Origin: Clostridium sp. Cult3
GTDB taxonomy: Bacteria; Bacillota; Clostridia; Tissierellales; Tepidimicrobiaceae
Assembly (NCBI RefSeq): GCF_021655115.1
Contig: NZ_PPXY01000038.1
Span: forward strand, 1 to 64,000
DNA length: 64,000 bases
Reading direction: 5' to 3'
Notes under the pieces: generated by a model
The model's input: only the letters and a program-made list of their open reading frames with translations
Databases searched by the model: none
What the model was told of the DNA's origin: nothing
Program-made: the position numbers and the translations under genes
Part shown: positions 35,404 to 44,038 of the stretch, piece after piece
How positions within the stretch are numbered: the stretch's first letter is position 1
Layout: each line of letters begins with the position of its first letter

Positions 35404-35883
35404 ATGTCAATATTTGATGCTAACAAGAAAGTTATCATAATTGGCGATAGAGACGGTATTCCAGGACCAGCCATGGAAGAATGTGTTAAGACTACAGACG
35501 CTGAAGTAGTATTCTCATCTACTGAGTGTTTTGTCTGAACGGCTGCAGGAGCTATGGACTTAGAAAATCAAAAGAGGGTTAAAGACTTAACAGAAAAATA
35601 CGGTGCAGAAAACATGATCGTATTAATAGGTGGAGCTGAAGCTGAAGCAGCTGGATTAGCAGCTGAAACAGTTACAGCAGGAGACCCAACTTTTGCAGGT
35701 CCATTAGCAGGAGTCCAGTTAGGACTTAGAGTTTATCATGCAGTAGAACCAGAATTCAAAGAATCAGTAGATGCAGGCGTTTATGATGAACAAATAGGTA
35801 TGATGGAAATGGTTCTAGATGTTGATGAAATCATAGAAGAAGTAAAAGGTATAAGAGAAGAATTTGGTAAATTCAACGATTAA
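35404..35883 (+). CDS. grdA: Glycine reductase selenoprotein A (contains selenocysteine)
   Basis: 159 residues when the in-frame TGA at 35536-35538 is read as selenocysteine (Sec45). The context CFV[18 protein letters not shown] is the GrdA signature, with the partner C42. Start ATG 35404 follows AAAGGAAGTG. GrdA takes the carboxymethyl group from component B as a Sec-carboxymethyl selenoether and passes a ketene-equivalent to component C. Automatic gene calling would split this gene and report only the portion after the TGA (35554 onward). A small stem (GGCT/AGCT, 35541-35553) lies directly after the TGA and may be part of a SECIS element. Confidence 0.96.
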
Positions 35884-35915
35884 TTCCCTAGAAAAAAAGG
35901 AGAGGGGGGAATCAA

Positions 35916-37226
35916 ATGGGGAAAATTAAAGTAGTCCATTATATAAATCAGTTCTTTGCAGGAATTGGTGGAGAAGAAAAAGCAGACTACAAACCAGAAA
36001 TTAGAGAAGAAATTGTCGGTCCAGGTATGGCTTTAAATGCAGGATTTAAAGGTGAAGCAGAAATAGTTGCTACAATTATATGTGGTGACAGTTACTTTAA
36101 CGAAAATGTAGAAGAAGCAAAGGCTGAAATTCTAAAAATGGTAAAGCAATATAACCCAGATCTATTTGTAGCAGGCCCAGCCTTTAACGCAGGTAGATAT
36201 GGTGTTGCATGTGGTACAATTGCAGATGCAGTACAATCTGAGTTAGGTATTCCTGTTATGACAGGAATGTATGTAGAAAACCCTGGAGCAGATATGTACA
36301 AAAAAAGTGTATATATAGTATCCACTAGAAACTCTGCTGCTGGGATGAGAGATGCAGTTAAGAAGATGGCACCTTTAGCATTAAAGATTGCAAAAGGTGA
36401 AGAAATAGGATCCCCAGAGGAAGAACACTATATTCCAAGAGGAATCAGAAAGAATTACTTTACTGAAAAGAGAGGCTCTGAAAGAGCAGTTGATATGTTA
36501 CTTAAGAAGCTTAAAGGTGACGAATTTGTTACTGAATTCCCAATGCCAGACTTTGATAGAGTAGATCCAAATCCGGCAGTTAAAGATATTACTAAGGCTA
36601 CAATAGCTATAGTAACATCTGGTGGAGCAGTACCAAAGGGAAATCCAGATCATATCGAATCCTCATCTGCTTCTAAATATGGTAAATACGATATAGAAGG
36701 AATTGATGATTTAAACTCAGAAAATGGTGAAACAGCCCATGGTGGATATGACCCTGTATATGCTAATGAAGATTTAGATAGGGTTATTCCAGTGGATGTA
36801 CTTCGAGATCTAGAAAAAGAAGGCAAAATAGGAAAACTTCACAGATACTATTATAGTACTGTAGGTAATGGTACAGCAGTTGCAAGTGCTAAGAAGTTTG
36901 CAGAAGAAATTGGCAAGGAATTAGTGGCTGATGGTGTAGATGCAGTTATACTAACTTCAACCTGAGGTACTTGTACACGTTGCGGTGCAACAATGGTAAA
37001 AGAAATAGAACGAGCAGGATTACCTGTAGTTCATATGTGTACAGTAGTTCCAATTTCCTTAACAGTAGGTGCAAATAGAATAGTACCAACGATTGCTATA
37101 CCTCACCCACTAGGAAATCCAAACCTAGAGCCTGAAGAGGAAAAAGCTTTAAGAAGAAAATTAGTAGAAAAAGCTTTAGTTGCATTAACAACTGAAGTTG
37201 ACGATCAAACGGTATTTGAAGATTAA
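35916..37226 (+). CDS. grdB: Glycine reductase component B gamma subunit (selenoprotein)
   Basis: 436 residues when TGA at 36963-36965 is read as selenocysteine (Sec350). The active-site context is TST-Sec-GTCTRCGATMVKE, a UxxC redox motif with C353. Total length and Sec position agree with known GrdB. It works with the GrdE-derived pyruvoyl chains to activate glycine. The downstream 87 codons (VPISLTVGANRIVPTIAIPHPLGNP) continue the same family, so the TGA is not a true stop. A stem-loop 13 bases after the UGA fits a bacterial SECIS. Start ATG 35916 follows GGAGAGGGGG. Confidence 0.96.
36979..36991 (+). promoter_or_regulatory. Probable SECIS stem-loop of grdB
   Basis: GTTGC-GGT-GCAAC forms a 5-bp stem with a GGU loop. 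The loop starts 18 bases after the UGA, and a G among the first loop bases fits the bacterial SECIS pattern recognised by SelB. Confidence 0.65.
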
Positions 37227-37234
37227 GTTTAAAA

Positions 37235-37268
37235 CTTTAAATGGGTGATTTTTATCACCCATTTAAAG
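37235..37268 (+). other. Perfect 15-bp intercistronic hairpin between grdB and grdC
   Basis: CTTTAAATGGGTGAT (37235-37249), loop TTTT, ATCACCCATTTAAAG (37254-37268). No T-run follows; it probably shapes mRNA stability within the operon. Confidence 0.8.
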
Positions 37269-37313
37269 ATTAAAGATAAAAAAGTTTTACATAAACATTA
37301 TGGAGGTGGATTT

Positions 37314-38858
37314 ATGAATTATCCTGTAGTAAAAGGTACTAGTTATATATTAGTACATGCTGAAGATATGGTTATTCACAATGGAACAACCCAGTCTACA
37401 GAAAGAACTATCAATCCAGATTCAGACTATTTAAAGAAGTTACCAAACCATTTACGTAGCTTTGACGAGGCAGTAAACTATATGCCTAATCAAGTGTATA
37501 TTGGGAATATGACTCCAGAAGAATTAGGAGAGCACGCTCAACCTTGGTATGACAAACCATTAGAAGATGCATCTAGATATGGCAAATATGGTGAGATCAT
37601 GCCTGAAGATGAATTTATTGGACTAATGAAAATTGTTGATGCTTTCGATTTAGTAAAATTAACAAAAGAGTTTACAGAAGAAGTTAAAACTAAGCTAGAA
37701 GCTCACCCTCTAATTAAGGATAGGGATGATCTAATTTCAAGGCTTAAAACTGGTGATGATTTAGCAGATATTGAAAAATTAATCAATGAACAAGGAGCAG
37801 AGGCTATTTATACCGATGGAAAAATTGTTGGTTGTGTAAAAAGAGCCCATGATGTAGATGAAAATTTAAATGCTCATGTATTATTTGAAAACCTTGTTTG
37901 TAAAGCTTCTGGAGTATTAGCAGGTTTAAATCTAGTAGCTAAAAACGATATAAATCCAGAAGATGTAGATTATATAATTGAATGTTCAGAAGAAGCTTGC
38001 GGCGATATGAATCAAAGAGGTGGAGGAAACTTTGCTAAATCCATAGCTGAAATGGTTGGATTTAAAAATGCAACTGGTTCAGATACAAGAGGATTCTGTG
38101 CAGCACCAACTCACTCTTTAATAATAGCATCTTCACTAGTGCAATCGGGAACATTTAAAAATGTAGTAGTTATCTCTGGTGGTTCAACAGCTAAACTTGG
38201 TATGAATGGTAAGAATCACGTGGAAAAAGACATGCCAATTCTTGAAGACGTAGTAGGCGGATTTGCTGTATTGATAAGTGAAAATGATGGAATAAATCCA
38301 GTACTAAGAACGGATTTAGTAGGAAGACATACTGTTGGAACTGGTTCATCACCACAAGCTGTAATGAGTGCTTTAGTAACTACTCCATTAGAAAAAGGAG
38401 ATCTAAAGATTACCGATATAGATAAATACTCAGTAGAAATGCAAAATCCAGATGTTACAAAACCAGCTGGAGCTGGAGACGTACCAAATGCAAACTATAA
38501 GATGATTGGTGCATTGGGCGTAATGAGAAAAGATCTGGAAAGAGCTCAAATGATGGACTTCATTAAAGAACATGGTATGGAAGGTTGGGCACCAACTCAA
38601 GGTCATATTCCATCTGGAGTACCATATTTAGGATTTGCTAGAGCAGATATATTAGAAGGTAAGATGAAGAATGCCATGATAGTAGGTAAAGGAAGTTTAT
38701 TCTTAGGAAGAATGACGAATCTATTTGACGGTGTTTCTATTGTAGTAGAAAAGAATCCAGGAAAAACAGATGAGGAAAAAGGTGTATCAGAAGAAGAAGT
38801 TAGGACACTTGTAGCTGAAGCTATGAGAGATTTTGCTTCTCATCTACTTCAGGATTAG
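37314..38858 (+). CDS. grdC: Glycine reductase component C, beta subunit
   Basis: 514 residues from ATG 37314 (TGGAGGTGG box); the open frame extends upstream but the start MNYPVVKGTSYILVHAEDMVIHNGTTQ is the family N-terminus. The protein is related to the thiolase/KAS III fold (for example ECSEEACGDMNQRGGGNFAKSIAEMVG and GSDTRGFCAAPTHSLIIASSLVQSG). With GrdD it releases the acetyl group from GrdA and forms acetyl phosphate. grdD begins 10 bases after its stop. Confidence 0.94.
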   Translation: MNYPVVKGTSYILVHAEDMVIHNGTTQSTERTINPDSDYLKKLPNHLRSFDEAVNYMPNQVYIGNMTPEELGEHAQPWYDKPLEDASRYGKYGEIMPEDEFIGLMKIVDAFDLVKLTKEFTEEVKTKLEAHPLIKDRDDLISRLKTGDDLADIEKLINEQGAEAIYTDGKIVGCVKRAHDVDENLNAHVLFENLVCKASGVLAGLNLVAKNDINPEDVDYIIECSEEACGDMNQRGGGNFAKSIAEMVGFKNATGSDTRGFCAAPTHSLIIASSLVQSGTFKNVVVISGGSTAKLGMNGKNHVEKDMPILEDVVGGFAVLISENDGINPVLRTDLVGRHTVGTGSSPQAVMSALVTTPLEKGDLKITDIDKYSVEMQNPDVTKPAGAGDVPNANYKMIGALGVMRKDLERAQMMDFIKEHGMEGWAPTQGHIPSGVPYLGFARADILEGKMKNAMIVGKGSLFLGRMTNLFDGVSIVVEKNPGKTDEEKGVSEEEVRTLVAEAMRDFASHLLQD

Positions 38859-38868
38859 AGGTGATAAA

Positions 38869-40050
38869 ATGGCAGAAAATAATGTTAAAAAGATGATTGG
38901 AAAAGTTTTTAATGATATAGCTGATGCTATGGAAACAGGCCAATTTGGTGAAAAAGTAAGAGTAGGAATAACTACTTTAGGCTCCGAACATGGAATAGAT
39001 AATCTAGTAAAGGGAGCAGAATTAGCTCAAAAAAGGGATCCTTCTATTGAAGTAGTATTAATTGGACCAAAACATGATACTAAATTGACTCAAGTAATAG
39101 CAGAAACAGAAGAAGAAGGATATAAAAAGATGGAAGAACTGCTTGACAATGGGGAAATAGGCGCATGCGTTACAATGCATTATAGTTTTCCTATAGGCGT
39201 TTCCACAGTAGGGAGAGTCGTAACACCAGGAAAGGGTAAAGAAATGATAATTGCAACGACTACTGGTACTACTTCTCCTCATAGAGTTGAAGCTATGGTC
39301 AAAAACGGTATAAGCGGGATTATTACCGCTAAAGCTATGGGAATTGAAAACCCAACAGTAGGTATATTGAATGTAGATGGAGCTAGGCAAGTTGAAAGAG
39401 CTTTCAGTGAATTAAGTGACAATGGATATAAAATCAATTTAACTGAATCTATGAGAGCAGATGGCGGTAGTGTCATGAGAGGTAATGACTTATTAGCAGG
39501 AGTACCTGATGTGATGGTAACAGATACATTAACAGGGAATATATTGATGAAGGTATTTTCTTCTTATACTACCGGTGGAAGTTATGAGTCTCTAGGTTAT
39601 GGATATGGTCCTGGAATTGGTGAAGATTATGACAGATTGATTTTGATTTTATCGAGAGCATCGGGAATACCAGTAGTAGCTAATGCTATTAGCTATGGGG
39701 CAGATTTAATAAGGGGCAATGTGAAAACTATAGCTAAAGAAGAATTCAAGAAGGCTAACAAAGCAGGTTTAAAGGATATATTAAAAGGGTTAACAAAGGA
39801 TACTAGGAAAGCAGAAGATGATGAAGAAGTAGAAGCTCCACCTGCAGAAACCGTTACAGGTACAATTTCTGGTATAGATATAATGGAATTGGAAGATGCA
39901 GTAAAGGTATTATGGAAAGAAGGTATATATGCTGAATCAGGAATGGGATGTACTGGTCCTATTGTAATGGTTAATGAAGAAAAATTAGATAAGGCTATAG
40001 AAATATTATCTAAGGCAGGATATGTTTCTCAAGAATCAGATCCTTGCTAA
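38869..40050 (+). CDS. grdD: Glycine reductase component C, alpha subunit
   Basis: 393 residues from ATG 38869 (AGAGGTGAT box). PlsX-like phosphate acyltransferase fold (VRVGITTLGSEHG, GVPDVMVTDTLTGNILMKVFSSYTTGG, GYGYGPGIGEDYDRLILILSRASGIPVVANAI). A C-terminal extension contains the thiol ESGMGCTGP (C361), which is the likely acetyl-thioester site. It catalyses the phosphorolysis that yields acetyl phosphate, used to make ATP by acetate kinase. It is the last gene of the operon and a terminator follows. Confidence 0.94.
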   Translation: MAENNVKKMIGKVFNDIADAMETGQFGEKVRVGITTLGSEHGIDNLVKGAELAQKRDPSIEVVLIGPKHDTKLTQVIAETEEEGYKKMEELLDNGEIGACVTMHYSFPIGVSTVGRVVTPGKGKEMIIATTTGTTSPHRVEAMVKNGISGIITAKAMGIENPTVGILNVDGARQVERAFSELSDNGYKINLTESMRADGGSVMRGNDLLAGVPDVMVTDTLTGNILMKVFSSYTTGGSYESLGYGYGPGIGEDYDRLILILSRASGIPVVANAISYGADLIRGNVKTIAKEEFKKANKAGLKDILKGLTKDTRKAEDDEEVEAPPAETVTGTISGIDIMELEDAVKVLWKEGIYAESGMGCTGPIVMVNEEKLDKAIEILSKAGYVSQESDPC

Positions 40051-40061
40051 AATACTCCAAG

Positions 40062-40090
40062 ACTCCAAGTAATCTTGGAGTGTTTTTTTT
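40062..40090 (+). terminator. Rho-independent terminator of the grd operon
   Basis: ACTCCAAG (40062-40069), loop TAAT, CTTGGAGT (40074-40081), then G and eight T. Confidence 0.92.
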
Positions 40091-40104
40091 ATAGATTTTA
40101 TACA

Positions 40105-40133
40105 TTGTAAAATCATGTAAAGTATTATATAAT
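40105..40133 (+). promoter_or_regulatory. Sigma-A-type promoter of the BMP transporter operon
   Basis: TTGTAA (40105-40110), 17-base spacer, TATAAT (40128-40133). The ~115-base leader that follows contains a small hairpin (AGACATAT/TATATGTCT near 40180-40199) but no riboswitch I recognise. Confidence 0.78.
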
Positions 40134-40247
40134 AATGATGTTGGTAATTTAATGGAATTTTGATTATCAACAACAAGAAAGACATATGTTTATATGTCTA
40201 AGTTTCAATTTAAAAAGTTATAACAATTAAGAAAGGGGAGTTTTAAA

Positions 40248-41333
40248 TTGAAGAAAAGATTATTGGCATTTCTATTAATTGCAGTACTAGCTTTTGGTAT
40301 AGTAGGATGCGGTAATAAAGGTGAAACACCAGAAGAACCAGAAGATAGCATTGGAACAGAAGACGAAGCACCAGAAGAAACACCTGAATCAGATATTAAA
40401 GTTGCTATGGTAACAGATGAAGGTGGAGTTCATGACCAATCCTTTAACCAATCAGCATGGGAAGGTCTAGAAGAAGCTGAAAAGGATTTAGGGGTAAAAG
40501 TATCCTATGTAGAGTCTCAACAAGATGCTGATTTTGCACCAAACTTCGAAACCCTATTGGACGCAGAAAATGACTTGATTTGGGGTATAGGATTTAAATT
40601 AAGCGATGCTTTATTGGATGCAGCAACAAACAATACTGATCAATTATATGCAATAATTGACTTCGCTTATGAAGATACTCCAGACAATGTGGTAGGGGTA
40701 GTATTCAAAGCTGAACAACCATCATTCTTAGTAGGATATATAGCAGGAAAGATGACAGAGACTAACAAAGTTGGCTTTGTTGGAGGTATAGCAGGAGACG
40801 TTATATGGGGATTTGACTATGGATTCCAAGCGGGAGTTCAATATGCAGCTAAGGAATTAGGCAAAGAAATAGAAATACTTAATCAATATGCTGAATCCTT
40901 CTCAGACGTATCTAAAGGTAAAGCGATTGCAACTCAGATGTATCAACAAGGTGCTGACATAATATTCCACGCTTCCGGAGATACAGGAAATGGAGTTATA
41001 GAAGCAGCAAAAGAACAAGATAAATGGGCTATCGGTGTAGATAGAGACCAAAACTACTTAGCACCAGACAATGTACTAACATCAGCTATGAAACGTGTTG
41101 ACGTTGGAGTTTATAATGTAGTTAAAGAGTTAGTAGATGGCAATTTCCCAGGAGGACAAACTGTAGTATATGGTTTAGAAGAAGGAGCAGTTGGTATAGC
41201 GCCAACTTCTGATCAGCATGTACCAGCAGAAATCCTTGAAGAAGTTGAAGGCATAGAAAAGAAGATAATAGATGGTGAAATAGAAGTACCATTTAATGAA
41301 GAAACCTTTGAAGAATTCATGAAAACATTATAA
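40248..41333 (+). CDS. BMP family ABC transporter substrate-binding lipoprotein
   Basis: 361 residues from TTG 40248 with AAAGGGGAG upstream. Lipoprotein signal with lipobox GIVGC (C21), then an acidic Glu/Pro-rich linker. The BMP fold is shown by VAMVTDEGGVHDQSFNQSAWEGLEEAEKDLG, LIWGIGFKLSDALLDAA, KVGFVGGIAGDVIWGFDYGFQAGVQYAA, ADIIFHASGDTGNGVIEAAKE and AIGVDRDQNYLAPDNVLTSAMKRVDVGVYNVVKE. Such proteins bind nucleosides; the adjacent ATPase and two permeases complete a BmpA-NupOPQ type importer. Nucleoside specificity is inferred from family. Confidence 0.9.
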   Translation: MKKRLLAFLLIAVLAFGIVGCGNKGETPEEPEDSIGTEDEAPEETPESDIKVAMVTDEGGVHDQSFNQSAWEGLEEAEKDLGVKVSYVESQQDADFAPNFETLLDAENDLIWGIGFKLSDALLDAATNNTDQLYAIIDFAYEDTPDNVVGVVFKAEQPSFLVGYIAGKMTETNKVGFVGGIAGDVIWGFDYGFQAGVQYAAKELGKEIEILNQYAESFSDVSKGKAIATQMYQQGADIIFHASGDTGNGVIEAAKEQDKWAIGVDRDQNYLAPDNVLTSAMKRVDVGVYNVVKELVDGNFPGGQTVVYGLEEGAVGIAPTSDQHVPAEILEEVEGIEKKIIDGEIEVPFNEETFEEFMKTL

Positions 41334-41343
41334 TAGAATAAAA

Positions 41344-41375
41344 TTAGCAGCTCAGGCGTAGGTCTGAGCTGCTAA
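41344..41375 (+). other. Intercistronic hairpin after the binding-protein gene
   Basis: TTAGCAGCTCAG (41344-41355) and CTGAGCTGCTAA (41364-41375) form a perfect 12-bp stem without a T-run. Such elements commonly let the binding protein be made in excess over the membrane genes. Confidence 0.75.
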
Positions 41376-41397
41376 ATCTTAGATAGGAGGGGCCCTA

Positions 41398-42939
41398 TTG
41401 AGTATTGATTTTGATGCGAAAGTCATAGAGATGAAAAATATTACCAAAAAATTTGGTGACTTTGTTGCAAATGATAGTATTGATCTAACAGTTCACAAAG
41501 GTGAAATCCATGCATTATTAGGGGAAAATGGGGCTGGAAAGACTACATTAATGAACGTACTATATGGATTATATGAGCCAACCTTTGGGGAAATATACTT
41601 AAATGGAAAGAAAATTGATATTACAAACCCAAGCATTGCTATAGAAAATGGCATAGGGATGGTGCACCAACATTTTATGCTAATAGAAACTTTCACCGTT
41701 GTAGAAAATATAATGTTAGGTATGGAAACTACACAAAAAATGGGAGTTTTAGATGTAAGAAGAGCCACTAAAGAAGTAGAACAATTATCTCAGAAGTATG
41801 GCCTTCATGTAGATCCTAATGCTAAAATACACGATATATCTGTAGGAATGCAACAAAGAGTAGAGATATTAAAGGCTCTATATAGAGGAGCCGATATATT
41901 GATATTAGACGAGCCTACTGCTGTGTTAACACCTCAAGAGATAGACGAGTTGATGCAGATAATGAGAAGCTTAGCAAGCCAAGGGAAAACTATTATAATA
42001 ATTACACATAAACTAAAAGAGATCAAGCAGGTAGCGGATTTTTGTACTGTCATTAGGCGAGGCAAGAAAATTGATACGGTTAAAGTAAAAGATGTGACAG
42101 AAGAGGACTTAGCATCCATGATGGTAGGAAGACAAGTAAGCTTCGAAGTTGATAAAGGCGAAGCTGATATAGGCGATGTAGTGTTTAAAGTTGATAATTT
42201 AGTAATCAAGGATAATAGGAAATTAAAGGCTGTAGACGGATTATCCTTAGAATTGCATAGAGGGGAAATACTAGGAATTGCAGGAGTAGATGGAAATGGG
42301 CAATCGGAATTTATTGAAGGAGTCACGGGATTAAGACCTATTGAAAGCGGTACAGTAAACTTAAATGGCAAGGATGTAACTAATCTAAGTCCAAAGGAAA
42401 TAATAGAAAGTGGCATGAGTACAATTCCGGAAGATAGACAAAAAAGAGGTTTAGTATTAGATTTTACAGTTGCAGAAAATATGATATTAGAAAATTATCA
42501 TAAGGAACCTTTTTCTACTAAAGGCAGGTTGAATCATAAAGAAATATCAGATTACTCAAAAGAACTAATAGATAAATTTGATGTTAGGCCAAGAAATGAA
42601 AAACATATTGCTGGAGAACTATCAGGAGGTAATCAACAAAAGGTTATACTAGCTAGGGAGATATCTAATGACCCTGATGTATTAATAGCAGCTCAACCTA
42701 CAAGGGGACTAGATGTAGGAGCCATAGAATATGTCCATAGATATCTAGTAGAACAGAGGGATAATGGCAAAGCAGTTTTATTGATTTCCTTTGAATTAGA
42801 TGAAATTATGAATGTATCGGATAGAATAGCAGTTATATTTAATGGGAAGATCGTAGATGTAATAGATGCCAAAATAGCTGATGAAAGAACCCTAGGTTAT
42901 CTAATGGCTGGAGGAGGTACAATTGATGAAGCGAAATAG
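41398..42939 (+). CDS. Nucleoside ABC transporter ATP-binding protein (NupO-type, two ATPase domains)
   Basis: 513 residues from TTG 41398 (AGGAGGGG box). Two fused ATPase domains as in ribose/nucleoside importers. The first has Walker A GENGAGKTT, signature ISVGMQQRVE, Walker B ILILDEPTAVLTPQE and H-loop IITHKL. The second has degenerate Walker A GVDGNGQSE, signature LSGGNQQKV and a modified Walker B LIAAQPTRGLD. The degenerate second site is normal for this family. It overlaps the next permease gene by 14 bases. Confidence 0.92.
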   Translation: MSIDFDAKVIEMKNITKKFGDFVANDSIDLTVHKGEIHALLGENGAGKTTLMNVLYGLYEPTFGEIYLNGKKIDITNPSIAIENGIGMVHQHFMLIETFTVVENIMLGMETTQKMGVLDVRRATKEVEQLSQKYGLHVDPNAKIHDISVGMQQRVEILKALYRGADILILDEPTAVLTPQEIDELMQIMRSLASQGKTIIIITHKLKEIKQVADFCTVIRRGKKIDTVKVKDVTEEDLASMMVGRQVSFEVDKGEADIGDVVFKVDNLVIKDNRKLKAVDGLSLELHRGEILGIAGVDGNGQSEFIEGVTGLRPIESGTVNLNGKDVTNLSPKEIIESGMSTIPEDRQKRGLVLDFTVAENMILENYHKEPFSTKGRLNHKEISDYSKELIDKFDVRPRNEKHIAGELSGGNQQKVILAREISNDPDVLIAAQPTRGLDVGAIEYVHRYLVEQRDNGKAVLLISFELDEIMNVSDRIAVIFNGKIVDVIDAKIADERTLGYLMAGGGTIDEAK

Positions 42940-44038
42940 ATTTATTGTTATAGGAATATCCATATTGTTTGGATTGATTATTGGGGCTATAGTATTGCTA
43001 ATAGCTGGATTTAATCCCTTAGAGGCCTATGGCATTATGATAAAGGGGGTTTTCGGAAGCCCTAAGTATATATCCTGGACTATTATCAGATCTACGCCAT
43101 TAATATTAACTGGTATATCTGTAGCCTTTGCATTTAGAACGGGACTTTTCAATATAGGGGCGGAAGGCCAGTTTATTATAGGTAGTTTAGTAGCAACATT
43201 AGTTGGCTATTTTGTAAAGCTTCCTCCAATTATTCATCCTATAGTAGCTCTATTAGCAGGGGCATTAGCAGGCGCCCTATGGGCTGGTTTTGCTGGTTTG
43301 TTGAAATCAAAATTTGGTATTAATGAGGTAATTACCACTATTATGTTAAATTGGATTGCATTATATTTTAGCAATTTCATGGTATTTACTAAAGCATTTA
43401 AAAGACCGAATAAAGAAGCTTCACACAGGATATTGGAATCTGCTAGTATAAATGTACTGGGTAAATGGAAGACTTCTGAAGCTGGAAAAGCCTTTTTGGC
43501 AGAACATAGTTTCTGGAAGGATTTTCTGAATCCACCAGTAAACTATGGTTTTATAATTGCTATTTTGGCGGCTATACTTATATGGTATATATTAAAACAT
43601 ACTACTTTAGGCTACCAGCTTAGAGCAGTAGGATTTAATAAAGATGCTGCTGAATATGGTGGTATAGATGTTAAGAAGAATATAGTAGTATCCATGATGA
43701 TAGCAGGTGCTTTATCAGGACTTGCAGGGGCTACTCAAGTACTAGGAGTATCTAGGGAAACCGCTATATTGGCTATTATGGAAGGTTATGGATTTGATGG
43801 GATAGCAGTATCTTTAATTGCTGGAAATAATCCCTTAGGCTGTATACCTGCAGCCTTACTATTTGGAGCTTTAAAATATGGCGGTAGCAAACTTCAACCT
43901 AATATAGGAGCGCCTTTCGAGGTAATAAATATAATCATAGGCATTATCGTATTCTTTATTGCAATGCCAAAACTAGTTGAAATAATTACCTCCTATAAAG
44001 GTAAGAAAAGGGGTGGAGAAGTTGAAAGTTCTAAATGA
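42926..44038 (+). CDS. Nucleoside ABC transporter permease (NupP-type)
   Basis: 370 residues from ATG 42926 (GGAGGAGG box inside the ATPase gene). BPD_transp_2 family with about ten membrane segments: LILTGISVAFAFRTGLFNIGAEGQFIIGSL, GINEVITTIMLNWIALYFSNF, YQLRAVGFNKDAAEYGGIDVKKNIVVSMMIAGALSGLAGATQVLG. It pairs with the following permease to form the channel. Confidence 0.9.
   Translation: MKRNRFIVIGISILFGLIIGAIVLLIAGFNPLEAYGIMIKGVFGSPKYISWTIIRSTPLILTGISVAFAFRTGLFNIGAEGQFIIGSLVATLVGYFVKLPPIIHPIVALLAGALAGALWAGFAGLLKSKFGINEVITTIMLNWIALYFSNFMVFTKAFKRPNKEASHRILESASINVLGKWKTSEAGKAFLAEHSFWKDFLNPPVNYGFIIAILAAILIWYILKHTTLGYQLRAVGFNKDAAEYGGIDVKKNIVVSMMIAGALSGLAGATQVLGVSRETAILAIMEGYGFDGIAVSLIAGNNPLGCIPAALLFGALKYGGSKLQPNIGAPFEVINIIIGIIVFFIAMPKLVEIITSYKGKKRGGEVESSK

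Noticed and set aside
35536-36965. grdA and grdB as frameshifted or nonsense-broken pseudogenes
   Set aside because: Both TGA codons sit exactly at the known selenocysteine positions and the reading frames continue with family sequence on both sides.
40134-40247. Leader of the BMP operon as a purine riboswitch
   Set aside because: The conserved purine aptamer core is absent; only a short A/T-rich hairpin is seen.
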